Assembly (NCBI RefSeq): GCF_014851395.1
Contig: NW_024041151.1
Location: 27,845,832 to 27,909,831, forward strand
DNA from: Micropterus salmoides
Taxonomy: Eukaryota; Chordata; Actinopteri; Centrarchiformes; Centrarchidae
DNA: 64,000 bases
Reading direction: 5' to 3'
Of this stretch, positions 36,118 through 48,545 are shown in pieces. Within the stretch, counting starts at the first letter, position 1. The number at the start of each line of letters is the position of its first letter. The translations under genes and the position numbers were made by a program. The notes beneath the pieces were generated by a model that saw only the letters and a program-made list of their open reading frames with translations, did no database searches and was not told the DNA's origin.

Positions 36118-37482
36118 GCAGGGGTGTACTGGGACTAAAATTCAGCCCGGGACTTTGCGAGAGAGAGGCCTTTTATGTGAGCGCCCTTTTGGGAAGGGCA
36201 GAAATATATTTTGCAGTTATTTTAATACGTGTAAGTGTTTTTGTTGTATCCAGTGAATCAGATTGTGCTGAAGACCTTCAAGAAACTTTAGTATGACACC
36301 TGCAACTTCAGTTTGTATAAGCAAGGCAGCTCTGCACTGAACAAGACCAGGTCAGGTAAGCCTGAGTCAGTCAGAAAGCTAAAATACTTAAATATACACC
36401 AAAACTACATGCATGCAGTCCCATAAAATAGAGCAGTGTGTATATACGTGTGCATACAAATCAAATCCCTCATCTTCAGCTCTGAGTAGGCCTCTCCCTG
36501 GCTCAGCTTCTGCTGTGCTGGACCCTCTGCTTTTACTGACTGTACAGCTACATAGGCTATGAAAGAGAAGAACATCAGTAATAAATATGACTAACAATAA
36601 TCCATTTTCTAAAACACACTGTCCCTGTACCTGTCACTGTTTTCTCTGGATCCATTTACCTTCTCCTCCTGCTGCTCCTCCTGCTTCTCCTGCTGTTCCT
36701 TCTCTCCCTCCTCATCAACATGACTGGGGTCATCATCACCCTGTCCCTCTCCATCCCCTCCACTGACCTCATCAGCTAATATACATACAAACATACAGAG
36801 ATTCCTAGAAGGATGTTGTCTTTGTGCGATATCACATTGCAAACTGTTGTTTATAATATAGGCTATATAAATATATAACCTAATGTATATGTCTGTATAT
36901 AAATGCATAAATAAATAATTTCAGTATATAATAAATGCATTAGCCTCCTAATCGTGCACCTGTCTCTGCCTGTGCAGGGTCCTGCCTCACCTGCTGCAGC
37001 AACCTTTCTGCCAAGAAGTCACATTTTGTTCTTAATTCTTATTTTTTTCAGCACCACACATTTCTTTTTCCTCTTTCCGCCACATTTACCGTCTCTCTTG
37101 CGCCTATCACACAACCCGACGCTGAGTTCACCCCCGACAAAACGTTTGAAGATTGCACTCGCCCCAGATGGAAAATAAACTTTGATCTGTGCCGTTGAGC
37201 CAATCAGATTTCAATTCATTCAATTCAATCTAGCTTTATTGGCATGAATGTAAAGCAACAATATATTTTTCAGCAAAAACGAGGATCAGTCCAGGTTGGG
37301 AGGGGCCACTCATTTCCCCTCTCCATATTGAAAGTATTGGTTTGGCCCATACTGATAGACTCACAGGCAGCGATCGCTGCAGTTGACCAGACACTGAAAA
37401 ATAAAAACTTCTGACCCCCCGGCCGGTTCGGCCTGACACTCCCAAATAAATAATAAACAATGGCCAGTCCGCCCCTGCTCTG
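36118..37482 (-). pseudogene. hAT element with decayed transposase N-terminus
   Basis: Near-inverted ends GCAGGGGTGTACTGG (36118) and CCAGTCCGCCCCTGC (to about 37478) bound ~1.36 kb. On the minus strand, the segment near 37080-37020 resembles the KRKKxSGAEK-type start of teleost hAT transposases, but broken by stops. An acidic stretch at 36609-36790 (GGDGEGQGDDDPSHVDEEGE then EKQEEQQEEK) is typical of the region behind it. The zinc finger, catalytic and dimerisation parts are absent. Flanking octamers (ATCAAGTG / CTCTGGTG) match at only 5 of 8. Inactive; the hAT assignment is likely but not proven. Confidence 0.55.
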
Positions 37483-37949
37483 GTGAGAAAACTCTACTGA
37501 TCAGAAGAGAAATCCAGGACATCAGGGGTCAAAGGTCAGGATCAGCTTCAGAGATGTATAACTGAAGCTTCTACAGAGTCACCAGCCCCAGGCTCTTTCT
37601 AGCTACAAAAACCCCTCCTGTCCTGCAGAACAACATTAGAAAAATGTCTAAAACAAGACGAAACACACTGGGACTCTGCGAAATAAACAAGTTTCACACT
37701 GGACCAAAACACCAATTAAACGTCAGGGAAGGAGATCCAAATTAACAAAAACACAGCCAGATATGGTGGCATAAATTTACTGCTGATATTGTTGTGTGTG
37801 TGAGAGAAAGTGTGTGTTTTGGAGAGTGTATTTTCTTTCTCCTTTTTCCTTTGACACAGATGAACAATAGCACACACAAGAACATAACATGCATGCACAC
37901 TTCTCTCTTTTTCACTCCATTTTCTCTCATTCTCCATGAACACACTCAC

Positions 37950-37952
<3 letters not shown>

Positions 37953-37988
<36 letters not shown>
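37953..37988. repeat. (AC)18 microsatellite
   Basis: Uninterrupted AC run. Confidence 0.97.
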
Positions 37989-37990
<2 letters not shown>

Positions 37991-38084
37991 TCTGGCCCGT
38001 CACAAGACCAGATGGCACTAGGGGTGTTCCAGACAATTTACAGTCTGTGCGTGTGTGTTTGTGCACGTATGTCAGTATTTGTAC

Positions 38085-38174
38085 GTGTGTGTGTGTGTGT
38101 GTGTGTTAGGAGTCGGGGGATTGGTTGGAAAATATACCTCCTACACACACACACACACGCGCGTGTGCGCGCAC
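38085..38174. repeat. inverted GT and CA microsatellites with a CG-purine/pyrimidine end
   Basis: (GT)11 at 38085-38106, 36 bp of spacer, (AC)n at 38142-38159, then alternating GCGCGTGTGCGCGCAC. The two arrays are complementary and could form a hairpin; the CG tail is Z-DNA-prone. Confidence 0.9.
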
Positions 38175-40454
38175 AGGGACTTGGCAGTGCCACTCTGGTG
38201 CCAGCGCTGCCAAAGACTGAGAATAAAACAAAAGCAGGGACAAACCATTACGTTACGTCCCTCCTCCATTCCACCCCTTACTCTGACACAGATGGTTTAG
38301 CCCGCTGATCTCTGCAGCATGAAGGTTCAGTGTGTCTCTGGCAAGTCAACTCACATCACATTTGGACATTAACTTCAACAAATAGATTCTAAAGGACATG
38401 CAATGACATTATACGTAAAAGTGGCAAATCTGTATTTGTACAAGTCATTTCAGTTTGAGGTGAAAAAAAGGGCAGGGGAAAAAATGGATGTAAAAGAGGG
38501 TGCATATGATGAACGGAAGCATTCGACGAGGATGGGGAGGAAACAGGATGTTTTGAATTTAGAATATGCTAAGATAGGCTTGATAAATTCCAGTTATATC
38601 ACATAAAATAGCCTGTTTTGATCTAAGCTGCAAAATAAGTTTTTGGGGAAAAGAAATAGAAGAAAAAGGTTTTTCATCTGAAAAAGAATCAAATACATTA
38701 TAGCTGTTCAGGCAACTAAGAAATGCCAACATTTGGCATGTGAGTTGTACAATAAACATTTCAGGGCAGCTTTTATAAAAAAGTTTTTTGCCTGTATGTC
38801 CACAGGAGTTCAACACAAAGCAGATCTATTTATATGAATGGGCAGAAGAGAGTCTAGTGTTCAAGGCATATAAGAACCATGTTGACGGCACATTCTGAGC
38901 CTGAAGGCACTTTCACACCTGTAGTTTGGTTTCGGACAGAGGGGGAAAAAGTATACATTGTTACCTTTTAGTTCAGGTTCATGTTAATAGACTACAACTG
39001 TACAGCATGATAATTAATAATGACAAACGGGTAGAAAGAGGGCGACAAAGAGGTGTCCTGGACCACAATATTATGACAGGGATTTCTGTGGGATCACTAC
39101 TTTACTCACTTTAATGAAGTAGACATTACAGTTTTAACTTCATTGCACTTTCCGATGGACGGGCTAATGTCTTACTATGGTTACAAAATATACAGGTCAC
39201 TTATTTTAAGATTGTTTGAGTTCAAAATCAGCAATTGACTTAGTATAGACTTAAAAAAACAATACAACATTGTTAGCATTTTTATTTGTGTTTTAGGTCC
39301 TCACATTGGAAGAAGATAATCATTTTTTAGTGGTCTCGCTTCAGTTGTTTACTCCACACCAGAGGTCAATTGACAGCTTACTCTATTGTGTCTCCATTTG
39401 GGAGGAATTTGTTTTGAGATTTTGCCATCAGTGTTCCCATCATGCTTTGGGTGATTGTAAACACAGTCAGTCAGTTAGCTGTGGGCAACACCTGATCCCT
39501 CTTCGCCCTAAATTTAAATAAAATTATGATATAGGCTATAATTATTACATTTTGACAAAGCCGCACCATGAAAGGTTTTGCTACATCAGCTTCTAGCAGT
39601 TCCTGTCTACGCTTTAACGTGGATGTACAGACAGCATTTCAACAATAATTATGACGCAAGATTGGAAGTTATAGTGATTATATAGTGACTTTTATATGGT
39701 TGCTAAGCAGGTTTGTGGGCATGTGACTTTAGACAAACTGCTGTTAGTGGAAAGAGTACATCATCCTGGTCCATGTATATACGTGACATTTGTGTATATG
39801 GTTTTCATGGAGCAATACTTTAATATATAATAAATTCATAGTTTCAGACATAGGCTAAACCAATTTCTGGTCAAGAGGTGGATGGTAAGATTAGTCTCAT
39901 ATCTGGCTGTTAAAAATATTACCACAGCATGTTATAGCTCTTTTGATAAAGTCTTATAAAAAGTGTACACAACATCTAAGTATTGCTTTAAGACCTTGAC
40001 AAATGTGTATATTTCATCTTTCATCAAGGCTGTTTCATATTCATGGTAAAAAAAAAATCTCTCTTTTTTGAAATGTATGTCTGTCCTAACTCATTTTTTT
40101 CTTTTTAGCTTACAAAAGAAAGAGAACTATATCTCAGGATGCTTTACACTGACCAACACAATCAGCCTTGAGGTCCCATTTGAGTGAATACAAGCTTGTG
40201 TTTTGTGTTGAGGTCAGAATGGAGGAACTGGAATGGGAAATGTGCAATAAGAGCAGGAAGAAACAATAAATGTTAAAGGTTGGGAGGAAAAACAAAGTAA
40301 AAACGAATAAAAACAAACATGTCACATGACCACAGGATGTTTTGCACTAAAGGTACACAAAGAATAGGAGTCTAAATTAAGAGAACACTTTGTCTGCATT
40401 AACTGGCAACAATATGTGAGTCAACAACAGTTTGCTGGTGTAGCTGAAACTCGG

Positions 40455-40585
40455 GACCTTGGGCAAAGGTCAATTAATGGGTGGAAGGGGAAGAGAGAGA
40501 ACAACAGAAAGAAAACAAAGAGGACAAGGAAGGAAAAGAAGAAAAAAAGAGGGAACATATAATTTAAAAAAAAACAGGAGGTTGA
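40455..40585. repeat. purine tract
   Basis: A/G-rich run on plus including GGAAGGAAAAGAAGAAAAAA. Confidence 0.85.
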
Positions 40586-40779
40586 AAACAAGACAAGGTT
40601 GAAACCTAGTATATGGCTGGACAGATTATAGTCAGTGTGCTGACCATAATTCATCTGCCAATTTTTGTAGTGGTCCCAGTAGTATGTGTTCTTGAAGGGT
40701 ACTGAAGTAGATAGGGTTGTACTGAATGTTTTTAAAATAACCATTTCTATCTAATACTGGCTCTCCATGTTGGGCTTCA

Positions 40780-41508
40780 TTTCAGCCTCTGTCTGAAACA
40801 AGCTGTAGATGCTCCTGTCTCTTTAAGGCCCCTCCTCTCAAAGCCCACTGTCTTCTGATTGGCCAAGAGCTCAAGCATGTTACCAGGCTGTTGTTGTCGC
40901 TGAGCGGTACAGACAGACTGAGTGTAGCTGTGTGGAGCAAATGACCATATATGGAATACCGGCTCTGTCTAGCTCAGTATGTTGTAGAACGGAGCCGTTG
41001 ATTGGAAAAGAAGTTCAAAACAGAGTGTAAGAACACGCACACAGCAGAGGATTCAGTCAAAAGCAGGAAACATACTTGGCGTTTATAGTAAATGATTTCA
41101 GAGTGGCGGTTCCGGGGACTTGGGTCTCACAGAAATTGCATGATCAAACTTGACTTCAGACATAAACAAAGATGGAGGAAGACTGTTGTCTTCTTGTGTG
41201 TGCAATGTTTTGCACTGACAAACAAAAAAGAGAAAAAGAATGTATCCCTGCGATTGTCAGGAGGGGAGAATCAGACCACAAATTGTCTCAGTCATCCCTT
41301 TAGTTTGCCAACATTATTGAAATTGAGGATTTTGTTTGATGATTTTACATTTTTTAAGAGGGGTGACATCATGAAATATGACTACAGATATTCATATCTT
41401 AATTTGAAACATAAATAGAAGCTATGAATGTTAAACAAAGCTGCCATAGAGGAGTCACAGAACTACAATATAGAACTGGAAATGCAGTATAATAGGTCTC
41501 TTTTAAAT
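40780..41508. mobile_element. teleost MITE-like repeat (AGGTCTCTTTTAA end)
   Basis: Left part carries CTCCTGTCTCTTTAAGGCCC and CTTCTGATTGGCCAAG. Right part carries GGAGTCACAGAACTACAATA and AATAGGTCTCTTTTAAA. Both are parts of one common teleost repeat. Partial copies of the right end lie at 8899-8996 and 27565-27690. Confidence 0.6.
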
Positions 41509-42819
41509 CGGTTAGGTTTGAAAATCCTCTAGTGTGCACCAGGCATAAAGTGATTCACCAGATTCAATAAGTTAGACTTTTGTTGTTAAGTAGAGGCATA
41601 ATCAGTAGGATTTGTTGGAATTCAAAGTTGTCCCTGGCTCAACGAGAGAGAGAAAGAGAGCAACTCAACAGAATGAACTGACATGCAACATTTTTTAAAT
41701 AAAGCTGTACAGAATTCTAATGTTGATTTAGAATTCAAATGTTAACTTTATAATTGAAGCATCAAACTCTTCGGTACACATCATGTGACAATTATAAATG
41801 TAGTAGCAAATACAATACTTTCCCCTCATATCTTAAGATATTTGATTTCAAGGACTTATTCTAATTATAACTATTCTAATTATCTATTAACTCCCCCTGC
41901 TCTTTCATTTGTTTCTATCTGCAGGATGTCTTTCATTTTTCTATGACTCTCTCTGTATTGAGTGTTTTGTCAGTGATTGTTATTTGGGGTGCTTTAACTG
42001 TGTGCTTTCCCTCATGCCTCTCAGCAGTAGGCTTTATGTTGTTTTCCAGTTCCATTCCCTCATGGTGAAGAATTGTACTGTCTCTGTGCCATCTGTGCGC
42101 ATAGGATGTACTGCGACGCGCCATTGCGCTGTGACGCATTGGTGAGGTATGGACTGGTTACTGATTTCTCGTGACGTGGGTGTTTGATTGTGCTTGTAGG
42201 TACAGGACGGAACCAGTGGGGCAGGGACCACATCCTGCTTCGCCCTGATCCCACTTGCGATAGCCTCAGTAAGCGAAGCCTTTATTAAATAGAATGTTAG
42301 TTACGTACCATAATTCCAGATTCTATAAGCATAGTCCTGTAAGCTATGGGCCTCACTTTATAAGGGCATAGAGAGAAAAAATATAGAGAGACACTTTTCA
42401 TGTCACCACACAAAGCATGATTTTTACCTCTTTGCTGCCACTTGTTTCCCCTGTAACATTAGCTGCCGCTGGCTCATAAACAGTATCGGTGGTACTTGCT
42501 TGTTCTTCACCTTCCACCTACTCAATCCTTACTTTCTCACCGTATTTATCAACCACATCATAATTAATGGGCTTTCTAAAGAAACTTTGGACCCTCAGCT
42601 GATGTGACATTTTACGACAGCTGGGTTTTATTGCCAACCAATTTGATGGCTATAGCCAGCTAAGACAACGAGGTTGTGCAAGTGAAATCAAGAAAAATGA
42701 CTACTAGACAACAGCTAATTAATAGGCACACTTGCCACCAACTGGACAGGGAATGAAACAATTCTGTCAATGGCGCAGAATATTCTGTTAACGTGACCCC
42801 TGTGATGAAGGAATAAAAC
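41509..42819. other. no recognised gene
   Basis: AT-rich to 41900. 42090-42260 is CpG-richer with an acceptor-like CTTGTAG (42200) but no protein-like frame I recognise. Confidence 0.45.
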
Positions 42820-43330
42820 GAAAATTTGGAAGAAGGAGGAGGAGCAATTGGGGGAAAAGAGCGAGGAGGAAGAGGCTGGGGAGGTTGAAGAGAGTCCAGA
42901 GTATGAGTAGGTAAGAAGAAGAAAGAAACAACAGGATTTAAGTGATAAAGAGCAAGGGAGAGGAGGCTGACAAAAAAGAGGAGCAGAATTGAAGAGAAAA
43001 AGAGAATGAAGCAGGAGGAAGAGGAAAAGTGATGGGGTAAAAACAGCAAGGAGGAAGAGGAGGAGATGGATGGAGCGGATGAAGCGATGAAGAAGGAGGC
43101 TGAAGTCAAAATCAGTCAGGATCCGATTTATTGTCAAATAGGTGTTCACATGGAATTTGCTTTGGTACAATGTGAGTATGAGCTTGATGAATGGGGAGGT
43201 GCAAGGATGAAAGAATAAGAAGAAAATGAGGCAGAGAAGGAAGAAGAGGAGGAAGGAGGAAGTAAGTTGGGTTAGGATTTAGAACAATAGGAGGTAGAGG
43301 AAAAGTGTGTGGGGCAAAAAGAGCGAGGAC
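42820..43330. repeat. purine tract (GAAGAGGAGG-rich), ~500 bp, interrupted once
   Basis: A/G-rich on plus, with an unrelated insert at about 43105-43190. Long minus-strand frames here (up to 151 codons, all Ser/Leu/Phe/Pro) are simple-sequence artefacts. Confidence 0.88.
43112..43185. repeat. short retroposon-like tail inside a purine tract
   Basis: ATCCGATTTATTGTCAAATA and CATGGAATTTGCTTTGGTAC recall the 3' end of teleost non-LTR elements or SINEs. It interrupts an otherwise purine-rich tract. Confidence 0.4.
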
Positions 43331-43609
43331 AGAGGACAGAGACGGGGGTGGAATCGGCTGCTCCAACTGCGTTTGATTCCCAAACCTTCATCTTCTCAAT
43401 TAACAGCCACCATTTTCCCATAACACACCTCTTCTGCCTTCACTTCAGCCGCTTACACACAAACACACACCGTCACACGCACACACACATTCAACACACA
43501 TCCTCACCCCTCATTTGCCACACACATCACAGACAAACACACAAGTTCAGATGCCGACATTAAACTCCCAAAACAATTTAGCTTGTCACACACTTGCACT
43601 TACAAGCAT

Positions 43610-43610
<1 letters not shown>

Positions 43611-43642
<32 letters not shown>
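43611..43642. repeat. (AC)16 microsatellite
   Basis: Uninterrupted AC run, preceded by about 170 bp of diffuse ACAC-rich DNA from 43450. Confidence 0.96.
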
Positions 43643-43646
<4 letters not shown>

Positions 43647-43860
43647 AACAGACTGCCGCCTCCCAGAATAAGTTGGCTGCCTCTAATTGGAGTGGTGTTT
43701 GTTGCGGAGAGGTGTTGAGCGCCGCTGTAATTGCCAGGCAGGCTGGTTGACGTTCCCTGTCTCTTTATTTTTTAAGGACTGGGTAATTAGGCACGGTGAC
43801 TGCGATTGTGCCGCCACCGCTGCTGGTACGAGCGAACAGGTGTGGGAGTGAGCGCCAAAA
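43640..43860. promoter_or_regulatory. candidate conserved non-coding element
   Basis: Follows a CA microsatellite. Complex sequence with GGCTGCCTCTAATTGGAG, GCGCCGCTGTAATTGCCAGG and GACTGGGTAATTAGGCACGG, i.e. three TAATTG/TAATTA cores, and raised CpG. Looks unlike the repeats around it. Confidence 0.33.
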
Positions 43861-44119
43861 CACACGACACCTCGCCGACGTCACAGACCGACCGCAGAGA
43901 GAGACGGGCTGTTTACCAGCGACGATGGGGCCCAGAACTGTGAGGTTTCACCAAAAGGAACTGAAGATGGAGGACTGAAATCATGTTCACCACAGGGGTG
44001 AGGGTGGGGGTTAGGCATTCACTTCAACTTCAGCTGATTGGAGGAGAGGAAACGAGCAGATAGAGTGACAAACAGTGAGCCTTGTCAATATAACTAATAA
44101 CTCAACAAGACTAAAAGAG

Positions 44120-44585
44120 AGCGGTGATTTGACTTAAATGCTAACATCAGCATGCTAACATGCTCACAATGACAATGCTAGCATGATGATGTTTAGCAGG
44201 GGTATTGTTTACCATGTTCGCCATCTTTGATTAGTGTGTTAGCATGCTAACATTTGTTGATGGGCAATTAACACAAACTACAGTTGAGTCGGACTGGAAT
44301 ATAATTAGTTTTAATAAAATGTAGATGTCGACCTGATGATGAAAGATGAACAGATAAAAAGTAGGTGGATCATTGCAGTGATTACAGCTGATCCTGTCCA
44401 AAATCTATCCAAATGAATATATCCAAATTTCATGGCAATGCATCCAATAGACATTTATTTTAAAACCACAAATATTAACCTCATGGTGATCCTGGAAGGA
44501 TTCATCCTGTTGGGACAATGAATGAACAATACATTTTTGTCTGGACCAAAGTAGTGGGCCGGCCATCCCTAAAGCTAACTAGCTG
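44120..44585 (+). repeat. dispersed teleost repeat (ATGCTAACATCAGCATGC...CATGGCAATGCATCC)
   Basis: Contains GCTAACATCAGCATGCTAAC, CATGTTCGCCATCTTTGA, TTTCATGGCAATGCATCCAA, AACCTCATGGTGATCC and a GGACCAAAGTAGTGGGCC end. It is a near full-length copy of a family also present as split pieces at 17746-17995 and 18600-18765. Confidence 0.7.
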
Positions 44586-45869
44586 CTAGTGTGGCTAATG
44601 AAAACACCCCTCCCTCGCTAACAGTTTTCAAATGCCAAGCTTGAAATGGTCAACATGTTTTCTGTTTTTGGCTAAATTGTCACTTTACTTCACTTACAAA
44701 CTAGTGAACATAATTATTTACCTTATTTACCTTTCCTGCGAGTGCAATGCATGATGGTTTCAGACCTATCTTCTCACATGTCCGATTTATGGCCAGTAAT
44801 GTCCAGTGTTGCACACAACTGTTCAATCGGGCCAACAGCTTTGTAGATGAGTTTAAAGTGGGGATGTCATCTTCCTGTGCCAGTACAGGAAAATGGTAAC
44901 AGAAAAATAGCCACAACAAAGTGTGGATGAGATGGGCACAGCTATAAGGGGTGCTGTAGGTCGACTTACAGAAATAACAAGTTTAAAATTTCTTCAATTG
45001 GCATGACAAACAAGCAGTAGTAACCGCTACCCAACTTCTATGTCAGCTGAAAATGACATAGATGGAAAAGACAGATCACTCGCTAGATACACCTAACATG
45101 TCAGGATGAATAATGAGGTGAAATGAAATGACAATTCAGTCTAGTAAACAGGTTAATTGCTGCATTGTCAAATATTGTAGAAAAGGTCATATGTTCATAT
45201 AGACTTAATATAGATATTTTGACCCTATTTAAAGGTACAAAAAACACTTTTTAATCTTGTTGTCTGACTTCCTTAACCACTCTCCACAGTTAATGACTGG
45301 TTTATAACATACAAATCAGACAGGTAACCTGCTGCAGGTGTACAACAGATGCTGCTAAAAACACCCTTGACTCCAGCCAAAAGCAGAAAAAGACCAACAA
45401 TTAAACACTGGCTGTCGACATTTAGTCAACTTATCACAAAGTGCTTCAAAACATCAAAACACAAACACTGACTGCTGGCACGGTCGTCCCAAACACTGGA
45501 GAAAAAACCCTACAAAACCCTGACTCTGACATCCATTTCTAACAGTTCAAACTCAGCTTTTAAGTATTGCTTTGGTGATTTTGCAGACATCTAGGTGTCT
45601 AAGTTCAAACTGGGCTGTACTTTAGCTGAAATGTTAGTTTTTTTTAGACATTTAGGTGGTACATAATCATTCATTTCAATAGCATTTTTAAATATATATA
45701 TATATTCAAGGTTTTGGATTTTGTAGCTAGCCTACATCTTGACATATTACTTATTAAAAATACATGTACCCAAGTATCACTCAACAAATGTTGACTTCTT
45801 ATTCAAATGTACAAATGTAAAGTTTCACAACATAGCATTATCAGTGTCTTAAGGCTCTTCTGAGACTAT
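44586..45869. other. no recognised gene
   Basis: Unique AT-rich DNA between two dispersed repeats; (TA)n at about 45692-45705. Confidence 0.5.
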
Positions 45870-46575
45870 TTTAAGGTGGGTGTGGCCAACCTGCTAGGAG
45901 TAGTACATCAAAGTGTAAAACATGATACTTCCTGTTGCGGGTAGGTGGCGCTATGAATTTGAGAGAAAATTGGCACATGGATGTGTTCAGGGTGGGACTC
46001 TTGTCAAACATGTAAATTTGGTGCGGATTTAAGCATGTACACTAATGGTATAACAACTTCCTGTTTCTTGGGGAATCATCAATTTTTGATGCCACACCAC
46101 AGACAATGAAAACTCTCAGATAGCACTTTTCATAGACAATGCCTTAAGATGGCAACATAAAACTTTAAAGTCAATCCGATTAATTCTCGAGGAGGAGTTA
46201 AATTACTGACCCTGTAAAACGCCAAAAATGACCATTAAATAAAAAATGGTTGACTTCTTGTTGGGTTTAGGGCATCACTCCCTGAGGCTTTTTTGTAGGT
46301 CTGGACCTGATACATCTGTCACAAAAATTTAGTACAATTCGGTAAAATGTGACCCAGGGGCTGCTTTTAAGGGGGCGCTACAGAGCCATTTTGCCACGCC
46401 CATGCGCGAAAACGACATAACACGTAAATTTCCCCTATGCTTGAATTGATGAACGTTGGTGAATTTTTGAGCAAGTTAAGGCCGCAAAAATTGGGATTCA
46501 TTCGGGAAAATAATAAAGAATTCCTTGCATTTCAATAGGGTCCTTGCATGTTTCATGCTCGGGCCCTGAAAAAAA
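45870..46575 (+). repeat. dispersed teleost repeat ending CATGCTCGGGCCCT
   Basis: ACTTCCTGTTGCGGGTAGGT, TGGCGCTATGAATTTGAGAG, GGGGCGCTACAGAGCCATTT, TTTGCCACGCCCATGCGCG and a terminal TTTCAATAGGG...CTCGGGCCCTGA are hallmarks of a very common unclassified teleost repeat. The copy is close to full length. Confidence 0.72.
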
Positions 46576-46589
46576 TTAAAATCAAAAGA

Positions 46590-47345
46590 CCAAACTGAAT
46601 ATAACCTAATCTAAACTTAACAGCTCAGCCCAGCTCAGCATCGTCTTTGGGGAAAACATATGGAGCTCCGACTCGGTAGCAAGCCGGCCCGTCGAAGCAA
46701 GCGGCACGTCAATCTCCTGAGCTTTGAAAAAAGAACACACAAATCCACACCGAGTTCTCACAGACGCTAACCTTGAAATCACTGCCATTATTAGCAGAGT
46801 CATTATTAGCATTAGAAAAGCAAATGGGGCTAATAATATTTGCCATTATGGCTAAAAACGCCTATTAATCCCTAATCCGCACCACAATTAAGAGCATGGT
46901 TGGGTGTTTTTGTGAGTCGTTCTGCATCTCCTTGCCGGGGAAACGAGACAAATTAACAGCCTCAGCAGCAGAGAGAAGGTGGGAGGGTGAGGTATTAAGC
47001 GACTGGCTCCTGCTCTGCTCTCCATCTCTATTTTGAAAGCGATCAGCCGGGGTGCTTTTGAGTGACAGGCGTAACAGAGGCAGATTTGACTGGATAGAGA
47101 CAAGAGGGTGGCAGTGGGGGCGTTGCTCGCCGCGCTGAAGCACGTTATCTGTCTCGGTACAAGTGCATCAAATCAAACGGGAGAGGGGATATTATTAAAG
47201 CAACCCCCTTTTTTCTCCGCTGTGAACTGTGACTTAATAGGCTATGCCAATTAGGGGAACAAAAATCAGGCATGCCATCGGGGCTGTATCTATCCTTGCC
47301 CAAATTTCTCTGCTAATGCGTGAAGCTCGCTGGCAGAGGCAACAG
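46590..47345. promoter_or_regulatory. candidate conserved non-coding element (enhancer-like)
   Basis: About 750 bp of complex, repeat-free sequence. It has a direct repeat CATTATTAGCA (46786-46796, 46801-46811), a GCTAATAATA counterpart shortly after, AAAGCAAATGG, several TAAT and ATTA cores, and balanced composition, directly after the dispersed repeat ending at 46575. Such homeodomain-site-rich blocks inside large introns of developmental transcription-factor genes are often conserved enhancers. No alignment was done. Confidence 0.4.
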
Positions 47346-48239
47346 TGCTGCTGTGTTTTTCTGTTTGGCTTTAGCTTTGACAAGAAAAAGAAGAGGAGGA
47401 AGAGGTGGAAGGTGGGACAAAAATAATATAAAACAGGATAAAGCTTATTGATTTTGCAATTGTCTCCCTGTTATTAAGGTTTGCTGATATTCACTTTGAC
47501 CAAAGAATAATTTTCCTGTCTCATTTGGATCATTTCTAGAGACCTGAAGACATCAAACTCTCCAGGTCTCACAAGAAAAAAAGATTAGAGAAAAGCCTTT
47601 TCTTCTTTTTCCCCATCTTATTAATAATCTCGCAACACTCAGATAGAGCTGAGCACATTTCAGTATAATTGTTTATTGAAGTTCAACAAATTAACAAATT
47701 TCTGTTGTACAAATTGATGATTCTGAGCAAGCTCTAATTAAATACAAAGGAAAAATCTTTCTTTTCTACTGACACATAGAGGTGGTCAAATCTAATGCAA
47801 AGAGTGGAACACAACTGAAAACTCCCAGCATTAGTTTGATAATTTAACGTGTGACTTGATATGATGACATACATCAATATTGCAAAATATCCATATTAAT
47901 ATCATGATAATGAGTTCAACACAACTCTGGACTGCTTTCACTTAGTCCCACATACACCGTCCTGCTGACGTACTGTACATACTCACTAGAAATGTGCATT
48001 AATGTTTCATGATATTACTGAGCCTTACTTTTATTGAAACATGGATATAGATGTTTGTCTTTAGTAAGAACCAGTGGTCCTGGGGATGAGATACACAGAC
48101 AGGAAAATCAGAAAGTACTGAGAGACTGTGACTGACTGGCCACCTGTCCAAAGTGTAGCCTGCCTCTCGTCCAATGCCAGCTGGGATTGGCTCTCAAGGA
48201 TAAGTGAATATAGCTAGGGAATGAATAGAATGATGGATG
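47346..48239. other. no recognised feature
   Basis: AT-rich unique DNA with a short AAGAAGAGGAGG patch at about 47385. Confidence 0.5.
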
Positions 48240-48545
48240 TTTTAGGTTTCCTCCATTCCTTTTTTCTTCCTCTCTTGCTTCCTTTCTTCTGTCCTTTTAT
48301 CCCTTCCTTTCTTTCTTCTTTCCTTTCCTCTTTGTTTTTTCTTTTCCTTTTTTTTTGTCCTTTGACTTTTCCTTTCCTTCCTTCCCTGTTTCCTTTCCCT
48401 TTTTTCTTCTTCTCTTCCTTTCTTCATCTTTCCTGTCATCAGCTCCTTCTTACTTTTCCTTACCTTTCTCCCCCCTTAACTTCCATTTTTCAACTGTCCA
48501 TACTTCCATCTTACCTTTCCCTTCTTCCTCCCCTCTCTTTGTCCC
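48240..48545. repeat. pyrimidine tract (CCTTTCTT-rich), ~300 bp
   Basis: C/T-rich on plus with repeated TTTCCTTTCC and CTTTCTTC. Frames of 65-113 codons on both strands are artefacts. Confidence 0.92.

Larger units (their letters stand above)
37483..40454. other. no recognised gene
   Basis: Microsatellites at 37953-38174 are listed. 38895-39530 opens with GGCACTTTCACACCTG, which may be an old DNA-transposon end. The rest is AT-rich unique DNA. Confidence 0.45.

Noticed and set aside
42660..43170. Minus-strand frames of 149 and 151 codons
   Set aside because: They translate a purine tract into Ser/Leu/Phe/Pro-rich strings, overlap in two frames, and lack any domain.
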